From Garcia nutans (lineage: Eukaryota > Streptophyta > Magnoliopsida > Malpighiales > Euphorbiaceae): a stretch of 64,000 nucleotides of DNA. Below the pieces are notes generated by a model. The model saw nothing but the letters and a program-made list of their open reading frames with translations. It was not told where the DNA came from and made no database searches. Shown here piece by piece: positions 22,508 through 35,101 of this stretch (position 1 is its first letter; each line of letters begins with the position of its first letter). The stretch lies in the NCBI GenBank assembly GCA_947685225.1, contig CANTUV010000035.1, forward strand, positions 39,618,001 through 39,682,000, in the 5' to 3' direction. The position numbers and the translations under genes are program-made.

Positions 22508-24049
22508 TGTGGGATTATGACTTTTAATCAGGTTTAGCCTTTAAGAAACCCTAATTAAAACATTATAAAATGAGGTAGCCAAAAGTGAGGGAGGATGACT
22601 ACAATTATCATTTAGCAAAGCAAACACCACAATTAGCAAGCACACAAAAGTTAAAAAAGCAAGAAACATAGAGTAATTTGCAAAGGGAGATAGTAGCTAA
22701 AATAATTGATCTTTGGATAATTTAATTCAGCCAAAACTTGATTTAAGCCAAGCATGCAGTAGCATTATCAAGCCCTAGCCCCTATGGATTGTGGTGTTCA
22801 AACAAAACTTGGTTCAACAAAATTAATTTGGTGGAGCCAATGAACGGAGGTATGATTTTCAATGTTTATTTCAATTGATCATCTTCACGGTTTAATCTTG
22901 TAGAATTTATTGTTATTTGGCTTAATGATTTGGATTTGCTTAAACCCTATTTTGAAAAACAAAACCTAATTTACATACATAAAACATGATTTCATAACTA
23001 TAAACCGTAGTTTTGCTATTAAAGCCCTAATTTGTACATAAAAACCTTAATTTTAGTTCAAACCCTAATTCCCTAATGCTAAAACTCTAATCTTGCATAT
23101 TTGGCCTTAAATTTAGGATCAAACCCTTTCTTTGCATGCAAAACCCTAATTTAGCCTTCCAAATCCTAGTTTTAGGTTAAAAACAGTAGATTGCATGATT
23201 TAACCCCAAATTCCAAATAAAAACCCAAATTACATAATTAAACCCTAGTTTTTAGCATCAAACTGCATGTTTAACCCTAGTTTTTAGGATTTAAACCTTG
23301 ACTTTGCATGTTTAACCCTAGCTTTAGGACTTAAACCATAAATTAGATACTAAACCCTAATTTTATTAAAGTTTAAATTTTATGATTGTTTAGGTTATTA
23401 TTTGATGATTATTTGTGTGTTTAAATCAATCATATTTTATGAATAATTAAACTGTGTTTACTTATTATTATTTCGATTTTGAGGACGATGTTAAAGGCAT
23501 GTTTCCACTTGTGGGTACCTTATTTATTAAGTTTATGTAATTTTATTTATATTATGGACTTTAGGACTGTTGTAAAGGATATGTTTCAACCTTTTAGTGG
23601 GTGTCCTATTTTACTTAGTTTTTATGGCTTCTGGATAGTTGTAAAGGCATGATTCTACCTATTATGGGTGCTTGCTTATTTGTTTCTTTTGATTTATAAT
23701 ATGATTATTTGTTTCAATAATTGCATATAGTATGAATAATATTATAATAATATAAGAATTCAATAATATTTAAACTTGAAAAGGAGGCCAGTTCCCATGA
23801 ACCGGGCATTATGGTGTTGCTGGGTCATTCTCACATTCCCTATGTGTATCTAACTTTTCAAACCTAGTGGGGGTTGGAGATTCCTCAGGAATCGAGTCAT
23901 CCACCCATTTCTATCTTCTCAGCCCATCCAGGTGGTGACTCCAATTCTCTGGGCTTAGGCCCATATTCTTTAAGGCCTAGAGCCTAACAGTGCTGAAGTC
24001 ACAATGCAAGAACCATTCCACTAGGAGTGGGGGTAAAAATCCCTGCTCA
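22508..24049 (+). repeat. Tat/Ogre-like LTR inserted into element E
   Basis: About 1.5 kb aligns by eye with the LTRs of elements B and C. It shares a 'gtggagccaatgaacggagg' segment, a run of degenerate aaaccctaa motifs (22944-23370), three 'gtaaaggcatgtttccac' units (23488-23670), and the terminal stretch with ggttggagattcctcaggaa ending ccctgctca. Its right edge cuts the minus-strand gypsy RNase H. No internal Tat sequence follows, so it is a solo LTR or fragment. No clear target duplication was found. Confidence 0.7.
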
Positions 24050-26034
24050 TAAATGGGCTCACCTGTAACTGAGCCATAAGGGCACTATCATCACATATCT
24101 CAAATCTAGCATATAAAGCTCTCAACATAAGTAATAATAAGATAGAATAGACAGTCAATCCTGCCATGGACTTCTGACTCAAGGCATCAACAATAACTTT
24201 TGCCTTGCTCGAGTGGTAGTTAATCAAATAATCATAGTCTTTTATCAACTCCAACCATTGTCTCTGTCGAAGATTTAGCTCCTTATGAACACCCAGATGC
24301 TTTAAACTCTTATGATTAGTGTAGATAAAACATTTTCCTCCATGCAAGTATTGCAACCAAATCTTCATTGGAAATACTATAGCCGCCAACTACAAATTAT
24401 GAGTTAGATAATCTAACCCATGAGGTTTCAATTATCTAGATGCATATATAATAACTTTATCCTCCTGCATTAGAACACATCCTAAAGCATTACATGAAGC
24501 ATCGTTATACATCACATATGCTTTACCTTCCATAGGTAAGGTAAGGACAGGAGCTTACATCAATATCTCTTTTAATTGCTTGAAACTCGCCTGATTCAAC
24601 ACAAATTTCACACCTTTTTGAAGTAGTTTGGTAAGTGGCATAGTTAACATGAAGAATCCTTTCATAAATCGACGATAATAACCTGGCAATCCCAAAAACT
24701 CTAAACTTTTGTCACATTCTTTGGTGGACTCCAATTCAAGATTGCTTCTACTTTGCTTGGATCAACTCTAATACCTTCTGCTGAAATCTGAAATCACATA
24801 TCTGAGGAAAGTGACTTGATCCAAGCAAAATTCACACTTGGACAACTTTGAGTACAACTTCTTCTCCCTCAAAGTTTACAATACAATCCACAGATGCCTA
24901 TCATGATCTTCTTTACTACGTGAATAAACTATGATGTCATCAATAAATACCATAATGAACTTATCCAAGTATAGTCAGAAGATCTGGTTCATCAAATCCA
25001 TAAAAGCTGTCGGTGAATTTGTCAGGCCAAAAGGCATTACTAAGAACTCATAGTGGCCATACCTCATGCAAAAGGCAGTCTTAGATACATCTACATCTTT
25101 AACTTTCAACTGATGATACTCCGATCTCAAGTCAATCTTAGAGAATACAACTGCCCCTTTAACTGATTAAAAAGATCATCAATGCAAGGCAATGGATAAT
25201 TTTCTTGATGGCCACTTTATTCAACTATCAAAATTAATGCATAATCTTAAAGTGTCATCTTTCTTATTGATAAACAATACGGGTGCTCCCTACGGTGAGA
25301 CACTAGGGAGAATGAACCCTTTATCTAGCAACTCTTGCAATTGCACCTTCAACTCCTTTAATTCTACAGGTGCCATCTAATAAGGGGTAATAGAGATGGG
25401 AGTGGTACCCAGCATCACATCAATACCAAAATCCACCTCTCGTATAGGTGGTAGCCCTGACAACTTATCTACAAACATATTAGGGAACTCTGCCATTGTA
25501 GGAATACTTTCAAGCTTAGACCCCACTCTCTTAGTATCCACTACATGTGCTAAGTAAGCTTAACACCCCTTCCAGATCATCCTTCTGGCTAAAATAGCTA
25601 AAATAAAAGTAAACAAGAGGTGTCTCTACTCACTTGATACCACCACATTCTTTCCCATTACGTTTTTTTAGAATAACACACTTTCGTTGATAATCTACCA
25701 TAACATAGTGTCTGGATAACCAATCTATACCCATAATAAGATCATAATCCATAAATGGCATCTCAATCAAGTCACCGAGAAACTCCTCATCATGAACTAC
25801 TATAAAACTATCTTGGTATACTCTGCTAACAACCACACTATGCCCTAAAGCGTTGGTAACCAACACCTTATACTCTAAAGACTCTGAATGCATGTCACCA
25901 ATAGGCACAATTGATGCACTAATGTATGAATATGTCAATCCAGGGTCCATTAATATATGAACAGACATGCCAAATAAAGAAAATGTACCAACAATAACAT
26001 ATAAAGCACTTGACTGTTGTTTCATCATATACAC
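24050..26034 (-). pseudogene. pol: Gypsy pol remnant: protease, RT, RNase H (element E)
   Basis: Minus strand. Protease at 26034-25630 has LMDPGLTYSYIS and DYDLIMGIDWLSRHYVMVDY. The RT between about 25400 and 24650 is recognisable across stops and shifts: [40 protein letters not shown], and FIDDI in place of the usual active-site box. RNase H at 24389-24060 reads [24 protein letters not shown] and [14 protein letters not shown]. The frame is broken at several places in RT, and the integrase is missing because the Tat LTR starts right after the RNase H. A gypsy of the Met-primed, long-LTR type (Tekay/Del-like) is most likely. Confidence 0.85.
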
Positions 26035-26088
26035 TCTCGGTGATGTCCCAGCCTCAAATTGTCTACTCCCTACTATAGATCCTCCCCT

Positions 26089-27211
26089 CTAACTAGATCT
26101 TACTCTACCACCTCTGCCGCCTCTACCACCTCCAACATTAGGTCTGGACACTGCTGTCTTTGTGTGTCTCTCCTCTGGTGTCTCTAGACAATCTCTGACA
26201 AAATGATCTTTAGAGCCACATCTGTAACAAGATGGTACACTAGTACTCCAATAGACCTCCCAATGTGTCCTGCAATAATGAGTGTAGGTAGGTGGAGTAT
26301 CTCTTTGAGAAGATGGGGTAGGGGCACTAACCACTGATGCTGCAGACCCTTGCCTCTATCTCTGCTACTGTGATGACCTGCCAGACTGCTCTTGGCCTCT
26401 ACCAACTCTCATTGGAATACTCCCTCGACCTCTCTTTGAAGATGAAGACCCTGTCTCAATTTGAGGTCTCCTACCTCTACTCTCCTCTACACTAGCAGTA
26501 GCTGCAATCCCCTGGGCCTTCTCTACACTCCGGGCAGCTGACACCAATCTAGAAAAACTCTCCTACTGGACAACAGCTACCTGACACATAATGGATGGTC
26601 TTAATCCCTCCTCAAATCTCCTTTACCTATCTACCTCATTAGCCATGATCTCTCCTGCGTACTTGCTCAATTGATGGAACTCCTTCTCATACCCAATTAC
26701 TATCTTCCCTCTTTGTTTCAAATTTAGAAATTCTCTTTATTCATGTCTTTATGCTCCCAAGGTGTATACTTCTTCCTTAACTTTCGTAGAAAGTCATCAT
26801 ATATCAACACTAGAGGTTTCTCTAGCCCATGTTGAACTGTCTTCCTCCAATCATAGGCATCCCCCTGTATAAGAGACAATCATAGTCAAACTTATCTTCT
26901 ACAGTAGCCTATAACTGAATGAACACCCTCTCCATTCTGTCCAGCCACTAATTTTCATTGGATCTTAGTACCCATGAAATTAATAGCCCTATATTTTTTG
27001 AGTTTGTCATATTTTCTGCTCTGCTGTTGTGCGGGGCTTGACGAAATAATTTTGTTATTTGTTGCATTCATGTAGGTGGAATATCAAGCATTCCTTGTCT
27101 GGTTGGAAATGGGGCCTCTCTGGCACCCTATACACTAGGTCCAGCTTTACTCTCTCTAGAAGCAACACTCTCAGTACCCCCCTCATCAGACCTGTGCATT
27201 CTAGATGCCAT
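26089..27211 (-). pseudogene. gag: Gypsy gag remnant (element E)
   Basis: The minus-strand ATG at 27211 begins MASRMHRSDEGG. The capsid part is riddled with stops. Near the end a CCHC zinc knuckle, CYRCGSKDHFVRDC, is intact (about 26234-26190), followed by a Gly/Arg-rich tail ending GGRGGRGGRVRSS. The protease follows after about 55 nt. The leader between the PBS and the gag start is about 140 nt. Confidence 0.8.
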
Positions 27212-27352
27212 CCCAACCTATATCTATCACAAAAAATATTACCACATCGAATATCAGTTAAAGTAACAATGCATATGCATGCATCACATTTTAAATTATC
27301 ATTTAAATCCCCTTTTTCCATAAACCCACCTAGGTCGAGAACCTTAAATCTA

Positions 27353-27365
27353 GGATTTGATACCA
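27353..27365 (-). other. Primer-binding site of element E (tRNA-Met type)
   Basis: The minus strand reads tggtatcaaatcc, close to the TGGTATCAGAGCC complement of initiator tRNA-Met used by many plant gypsy elements. It lies between the LTR remnant (27366 on) and the gag start at 27211. Confidence 0.65.
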
Positions 27366-29860
27366 AAATAAATATAACACCATTATACCCTATATATATA
27401 ATACATACACCCAGTATATGTAAAATATGTATACAAAATATAAGAATGTCACCATCCTTATCATTAGAAAATTTTTCCTTAATTTTAATAAAATAGTTTT
27501 GTAACACTCACCCTTATACCTTATATACGTATAATACATACACCGGTATATTTAAAATACACATACACAATATAAGAATGTTAAAATTCCTATCATACCA
27601 AAATTTCCATAGTTCCAAGAAAAATATTTTAAAACCTAAGTTGTGCTCTAATAAATAAATATAACTATTCATTAAATAATTTTAAGTACCAAAAACACAT
27701 ATTTTAAAGAAAAGTTTTTGAAAAAAATTTGCCTGAGTTTTGTCTGTATTTTGGATATTCCGAAAATTAATAACTCAACCTAAATAAAAATTTAATACTC
27801 CTAAAAGATTTCATTAATCAAATTCTCCCAAAATCTCCAATACTTCTCATAATACTTCAACTCATATATATATATTAGCATTCCATATAATACCGAATTC
27901 ACAAAATTTAATCCAAAACCTTTATAATTTACTTCATTTATATATTTATAAACATAATATACATATTTAAAAAAAAAAAGTTTACAAAAAGAGATAGTTA
28001 CATGCTGGAAAATGGTCCTGGTCCTTGGAAGCCTATCAAAATTTCAAGCATACGTTGGAATCATTAAACCTGCTCTAGTGCAGTAGGGCTCTTAGTATTA
28101 ACCTTGTCACCTACGTGATAAATAAATCGTGCTAAGCACTTTGCCTAGTGGTACATAATTTGATAATAAAAAATTAAAGAAAATAATGCACAATGCTATT
28201 CTCTTGAAATTTACAATGTGGTAAACAAACTTACAATATATCTTAGCCATTTTCCATTTTAAACCATTACATTTAACAATCACATGCATTGGTCCCAAAT
28301 GATCCTATATAATATTCATGTTCCAGAGATAATGTTTTGGACTACTTTTGACACCCAGTGTCTAGCCCGAAGGGAATAGAAGTAACGTCCAGTGTCTAGC
28401 TCGAAAGTAAATCATATATTAGTGATGCCCAATGTCTAGTCTGAAGGCAAATCATATATCAGTGATGCCCAATGTCTAGCCTAAAGGCAAATCATAGGCA
28501 TGCCGCCAAACATAAAACTCTGGAATAGAATATTATATAAAGTAGCACACATATAATACATATTTCACTAATCCATTTTCTTCTATTACAATGTCTCATT
28601 CACTCATTCTTTTTGGCTCTTTTTCTATCATTTTACATTATATTCAGACATTATCATCACATACATAAATTTTTACGACACCTTCCCATTGTGGCCAATT
28701 TATGCACTAAAACTAGCTTAAACACCTTCTTTTCACAAACATAGCTAAAAACGCAATTAGCCATCTAAAAATTGCTTAACCATTCATACATTATACAATC
28801 AATACATTTAAACCCATAACTATGCACATATATGTGACTTCACACATCAAAGTGCCATGGTCCAAAAATCGAACAATAATGTAGCATACCAGATAAATGC
28901 ATTTTAACACATTTCTACCAAAGTATGTACTAATTATGGTTTAAGCTATTTCCAAGCTAAAAAATCACCACTTTCCCCTTCACTTCCAAGATGCCCTTCA
29001 CCACTAGATTTGTCCATTAACCAACTTTTCAATACCTATACAAAATAGAAGTACATAAAATATATTATAATCACATTCCTACACATTCTAACTAATAAAA
29101 ACCAATTTAGCATATTTCCCTCCAACTTTCAAATTTTTTCCCTAATATTCTTTAATTTTGGAACAACCTTTTAATCCATTCTAATTGGAAATTTAAGTTT
29201 ATTTCCCTCACTATAATCATCTTATAACATGATTTAAACAATAAAATCAAATGGACATCCATTCTTTAACAACACTTTTCCAAAACCATAAATCCAACAC
29301 TACTTCATCCAAACTTCTATCAAACTTGAGCAAATCATCTAAATAACTATAAATCCTTGCCTTCTCATCAAAATAACATCTTACCAACCTATTTCTACCA
29401 TTATCCCATCACCCATCAAAAACCCAATTCTTACATAATCCAATTTTCCAACATACCTTAAAAATTAAAGAAGTAACCTTACCAATTTGTTGAAAAACCA
29501 ACAAAACTTCTTTTGGTTCTTGAAATTCCACTCAAAAATTGGATTTTAGAAGAAGAGAAATCCATGCCTGTCCTTTAATGGTGGTTCAGCCCAAGCTTGA
29601 AGAAGAGACGATGAATATGATAATTATTTGACTTTTCATTAATTAAAAATTCCATTTACTTTTTACTATATGTATTGATATGTTATATATACTTTCTTCA
29701 TATTTCACATATACTCTTCATGTTTTCTCATTTCCAACCTTTCATTTAACCCTCCAACTTAATAATTTAAGTAAATTAAATTTAATCTTGGTAATATTTT
29801 TGAGGATGTTAGAAGTTTATTCTTTTAATAGGTAGATTAATATATATATATATATATATA
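27366..29860 (-). repeat. Gypsy long LTR (copy b), probable 5' LTR of element E
   Basis: About 2.3-2.5 kb adjoining the PBS. Reading on the minus strand it contains a purine/pyrimidine-rich early part with gcctgtcctttaatggtgg-like sequence, several 'agtgtctagcccgaaggg' repeats (28345-28500) and the cgtgctaagc block. Its end is duplicated: 27370-27496 and 27497-27622 are diverged tandem copies. The outer border near 29840-29864 is an (AT)n run and is approximate. Confidence 0.55.
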
Positions 29861-31020
29861 TATTAGTAATTAATTGTTAAAAATACCGATTTGAAAGAAA
29901 CTTTTTGGGACCAATTCGCCAGAGTTTTATTTATAAATTGGACATTTTCCAAAACCAAATAAACTCAATTTGCCAAAAAAAAAAAAACCAAACCCAATAA
30001 TAATATCAATCCAAAATCTCCAACATTTCCCAAAAGCATCCAACATCACATAACCACATGTATATGTATATATATAAAGTGTTAAAATATTTATAATACT
30101 TAAACCAAACATTTAGTTCATTACACTTTCACATTATGACATAATCTATATGATGATAAAAGGTTTAACAAAACATATATTTACATAATATGCAGATGAC
30201 CCTGGTCTGGTGGCAAAGAATCAAGCTTCTAGTACCAATCCACTAACCTAGACCTGGCAAGGTCTAGCAGGGCTCTCAGCCTCTACCCTATTACCCGCAC
30301 GATGAACAAATCATGCTAAGCTAATAGCCTAGCAATACATACTTCGATAACAAAAGACATTATAAAACAATGCATTAAATAATTTGGTAAGATATGAAAT
30401 GCTTTATGCTTACTACATACATTACTCATATTGATCACCAAGATTTCACATCCATATGAATTGGGTCCAAATAACCCTATATAATATTTAGGTTCCAGAG
30501 ATATTGACTTGGTCTATTACGACACCAGGGATCTAAATGTCTATTTATACCGCCCGAAGGTGCGTCCCCTGTTGATACCACCGTATCTAGCCCTGAAGGC
30601 AAATAATATATCATCAATAGTGATACCACCGTATATAGCCCCGAAGGCAAATCATATCATCATATATCATGGCATGCTAATCCAATAACATTAAATACAA
30701 TTCTCTAGAATTAGATATTATATAAGGCAAACACACATTTCATATACATTATCTTTTTTCTATAATCATTTTCATCACATTGTATCCATTTTCCTTTTTC
30801 TTTTCCATAAATACACATAATTTCCTCAATTTAACATAATTAATCTCATTTTCAATCATTTTAGTCACATTTACAATGTGACCTCTTTACCCATATTCTT
30901 TGGACATTCCCCCCCCCCCCCCCCCCCCCTTTTTTTTTTTTCTCAAATAACACATATTAATGATTTTAGCCATTTTACAATAGCTTAACATAATGTAATT
31001 CTTACATAGGATTTTAGATA
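29861..31020 (-). repeat. Gypsy long LTR fragment (copy c) with poly(C)/poly(T) tract
   Basis: Shares with copies a and b the blocks gccagagttttatttataaa, catgctaagctaatagccta and 'gccccgaaggcaaatcatat'-type repeats. It contains an uninterrupted C21 followed by T12 at 30909-30941. There is no coding sequence. Confidence 0.5.
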
Positions 31021-34000
31021 TTGTTAACTAATTAATTTGGAAGGTAGTAAAATGTTGGACGAGGGAAATAAGTTATATACATAATATATACATGATATAA
31101 CCATAGTATATACATGATGTATATATGACATACACATTATATATACATGTAGGTAAAAATATACATAATATATAAGTAAAATATAAAATGGTGTTGGAAA
31201 GATATGAAATAAAAAAATAAAAAAATAAAAAAAGAAAATAAAAGTCAAAAGAAGAAACAAAATATGTGGTCAAAAATTTATGAGAGAAATAATTAAATAT
31301 TAAAGATTTAATTAATTAATTTATATATTAATATATATGGTTTAGAAGAAAAAGGAAAATAAATAATAATAAATTAAAATTAAAATAAATTATGGATGAA
31401 AGAAGATAAATATCTAAATATTATAATAATTTTATTGATTAACTAACTAACTAATTAAATATATATGTATGTGGATGGGAAAATAAGAGAAAATCAAAAA
31501 GAAAAATCTTCTTCTTCTTCACATCACACCACGAACGAAATTCCTAGAGAGAAAGGGTGCTTTGATTCATCAAGTACTCTAAATTTTACAAAAAAACTCA
31601 AATGTTTTGAAGTGGTTTTGAAGACTAGGGAAAAATTCCAGTAAGTATTTCTCATTTTTTAAGCTTGATTTCTTAATTTTTGGATTATGTGAGTTTTGCG
31701 ATTTTGATGGATGATTTTATAATTTCTAATATGGATTGTTTTGAAGATGCATTTTGGTTGAGAAGAGCAAGATTGGCGAAGTTAGGATTTTGGAAATGAA
31801 TATGTAAAATTAGGATTTTTAGTAGGGGTGTTTATAATTATTGTGATGGGTTGTTTTAATGTTCTTTTGATGCATATGTTATGATTTTAAGGTTAGTTGT
31901 TGGATATGAGTGAGTTTTGATGAAGTTAGGGTTGGTGGCGAAGTTATGTGAAATTAGGATTTTTGATAATGATGTTTATAATTGTTAAAGTGAATTATTT
32001 TTATGTTGTTTTAATGTATATATAATGAATTTATAGTTGGATGATGGGAATGATTATGGTTAGTTTAAGTTTGAATAAAGTAGTAAGGGGAAAACTAAGG
32101 TTTTGGTGAAATTTGGGTAGAAATGGAAAAATTGATATTTAGTTGAATATAATGATTTGGAATGTGATGTTGATGGTATATTTCTATTTAAAACGTGGTT
32201 TAGGATTAAGTAAAGTGGATTTGTAAAATTAAAGTGAAGAAGAGAAATTGGTAAAGTTGAAGTTAGAAGGTGATTTGAGCTTGGATATTGTCATATTTAA
32301 GGTTAATATGTACTTTGATAAATTGTGTTTTAGCTGCATTTGAGTTGGCATAAAACATTGTGATTTAGTGGATGTGTTATGCCTCTTTGATATTTATTTT
32401 GATATAAAATATAATCAAATGTGTTTAGAGCATGAAAAAAATGATATGTTAAGCTATTGTATTATGGCAAATGTAATTGTTATGTACATATTATGTGAAA
32501 ATGTACATAATGCTAAGTATGATGTGAAAATTGAAAAATAAATATAAAAATGTGGAAAAAATGAAATAAAATGATGAAATAGGCCAAATCGTGAATGTGG
32601 CTAAGTAAAATATATTATATTAAAGAAAAATATGGAAAAATATAAGAAATTATGAAAAAAAGAGAAAATATATCTGTAATGTGATTACAAACATGAGAAA
32701 AGATTATAAAATGTTATGACATGTGATAGTGATCATGGTTTGAGATGATCACATGGGACATATGGAATGTTGGAGAAAGAATTGATAAATAAAATGAGAA
32801 TGTGAAAAGGTAAAGTGTTGTTATGTTTATGCGGATTTGTTGTATGTATGAACATGTTTTATGCAATTTGATGAAAAGAATGTGAAAATGAAGCATAATA
32901 TGTCTATTGTGATGTAAAAGTGATCATATTATGGGTCGATCACTTTGGAGATGGAAAATGAGATGAAATGTGTGAGTGATCAAGAATTGAGTTAATCCCT
33001 TGAAAAGAGTGAAAAAGTGTTATTGTGCGTTTGTAACCCTATACAATCACTTGTCTAGTAATGTTGAGAATGATTATGCAAGCATTGATAGACCTGAGCA
33101 GAGCTAGGTCATGCGATTGAATATGAAAATAGACCCAAGAAGAGCTAGGTCGAGAAAGTGATGTTGTGATAACTTGACTTAAAAATTGTATAGGGGTTTT
33201 TGGGCCTAATGTGTGTGTGGTTGGATGTAATGTGTGTTGTGTAAATATTATGAGATGTAAGTTTGAACATATATATGTGATGAAAGAAAGAGTATTATAT
33301 GGCAATAATATTTTATGTGTCAAAGAATAAAGAAATGAATGTGGCATGTATTAATGCAAATGTAATGAGTGATTAGATGAATAGTAAATATCATAAAAAT
33401 AAAGAACATTTAAATAAAGGTATATAGCATGGAGTGTGCCATGACATGATGGCATGATAACATATGGGTCATGATAAATATGCATTGAATTTTAAATTGT
33501 TTATATTATCAAGATATATACCACTAAGCTACATGCTTAGCGCGATAGTTTGTATCATACAAGTATTAGAGGTGCAGACCAAAGTGGTTCAGATTGTGAT
33601 AGAGATTTGAAGAATTATGCGTGCCACGAGACCAACTTGGGAGGTGTTGCATCCATGTATGAGATGGTTTTGATGTACTTTGGTTTTTGTACATTTAGGT
33701 TACAGTATATGTATGTTAAATCAATTCTGGGAAATGTTATATGTGAATATTTAAATAGGAACAATATTGTTTTATATATGAGATTTTTGAATGTACATTA
33801 ATGAGTGGTGGCTTGGAGAATGGTTGAAAACTCTATTTTGGGAGTGTTATTTTATGCAGGTTACGTTTTTGATGATTTAAAATTTATTAAAATTACAGAA
33901 AAAACTCTCATGAAAGTTTTCCAGAGAATTTTCTCTTATAAATTTATTTAATTATCTTTAAATTAATATTATGCTTGCAAAAAGTGATTTTATTGAATTA

Positions 34001-34130
34001 TTGTCCCACTTTTGTATTATATATATATTTTATGTATAAAGAGTATATATATTTTATGTATAAAGAGTATATATATTTTATGTATAAAGAGTATATATAT
34101 TTTATGTATATAGAGTATAAGAGTGTTACA
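31021..34130 (+). repeat. Gypsy long LTR (copy d), opposite orientation
   Basis: Plus-oriented relative of copies a-c. A leader-like segment with cttcttcttcttcacatcac and ttccagtaagtatttctc lies at 31500-31660, the inverted counterpart of the 'gctaagc' block is at 33532-33550 (cttagcgcga), and the end is gagtataagagtgttaca at 34130, the reverse complement of the start of copy a. Four 24-bp tandem units lie just inside the end (34020-34115). No ORF of note; the 83-codon frame at 33550 is within the LTR. Confidence 0.55.
34020..34115. repeat. Four tandem 24-bp units near an LTR end
   Basis: The unit tatatatattttatgtata + aagag is repeated four times with one substitution in the last copy, 15 nt before the LTR terminus at 34130. 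Frames reading YFMYKEYI are artefacts of it. Confidence 0.9.
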
Positions 34131-35101
34131 CATTTACACATCCTTATAAATAACAATGCACTTACATATAAAGACCCAACATCAAAGTAGCTTAGCACTT
34201 TCATAACAACAAAATGAGCTAGGCCAACATCAAATGCAAATGAATTAAAGTGTTTACTTACCTTTAAATGTCAATTTCCAAGCCAATTTCACCTCTACTC
34301 CTTCACTTTCTAAAATGCCCTTCACTCCTTTAATTTTGGAAATGCTCTCTCCTCAATCCTAAACTGAGTTTTAAGTTTAAATGAATCATTAAAAAAATAT
34401 TTCTAGTCATTTTAGCCATTCAAACATCAATTTTTTTTTTATTCTACCTAATTTTCCACCAAAATCCTAACCTAACTTACTACCTCTTCTAAACCACCAC
34501 CGAACTCAATCATCCAACCCCAAAATCTTTACTTACACACCAAAATAACTTTATTACAAACCATTTTAACCATTATCTAAGCTCCCTTCAAAAATCAAAT
34601 TTTTACATATCCAAAATTTCAAAGAAAACTTCTTAAATTTCCAAAAAAAGCTTACCTATTACTTGAGAATCCTTCAAAATCTCCCTTAATCCTTGAAAAC
34701 TTTATAAAATATTGAGTATTTAAAAGAAACAAAAATCTCCTTCAAGCTTCCATGGAGGTTCGGCCCTTGAGAGGAAGAAGAAGATGATGACAAATATTTA
34801 ATTTTTTTGACTTTTTTCCTCTTCTTTCCTAGCCATATATATATATATTAAATAATTAATAATTAATAAATATTAGTTATTTTTATGTCTTCCACACAAA
34901 AATATTTTAATTTTGATTTTTTAACTTTTTAACTTTTACTTAGAAATTTTAACTTTTTTACTTTTTGACTTTTTCGTTTTCTAGTAAAAAATATATTTTG
35001 TATATATTTAATATATATCCTACAATAACTTCCTCCACCATCTCACTTAGCCATTCTAAATTATTTATTTAATTATGTTTAATCAAACTACGGGTGTTAC
35101 A
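34131..35101 (-). repeat. Gypsy LTR fragment (copy e1)
   Basis: Minus orientation. Its 5' end is the tgtaacacccgtagtttg at 35101. It includes the 'ccatggaggttcggccc' and gaggaagaagaagatgatga segment (34750-34785) that matches 29560-29610. No coding sequence. Confidence 0.5.

Noticed and set aside
22944..23370. Possible interstitial telomere repeat (aaaccctaa)
   Set aside because: Units are separated and degenerate, and occur at the same position in three LTRs, so they are an LTR feature rather than a telomere remnant; kept as a finding about LTRs only.
27059..27507. 145-codon plus frame and 150-codon minus frame
   Set aside because: Cover the gag start, leader and PBS of element E; the minus frame is not the gag frame downstream of the ATG at 27211 and the plus frame is its shadow.
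33550..33801. 83-codon plus frame, MYHTSIRGADQSGSD
   Set aside because: Lies inside gypsy LTR copy d, in a segment shared in inverse with other LTR copies; no domain.
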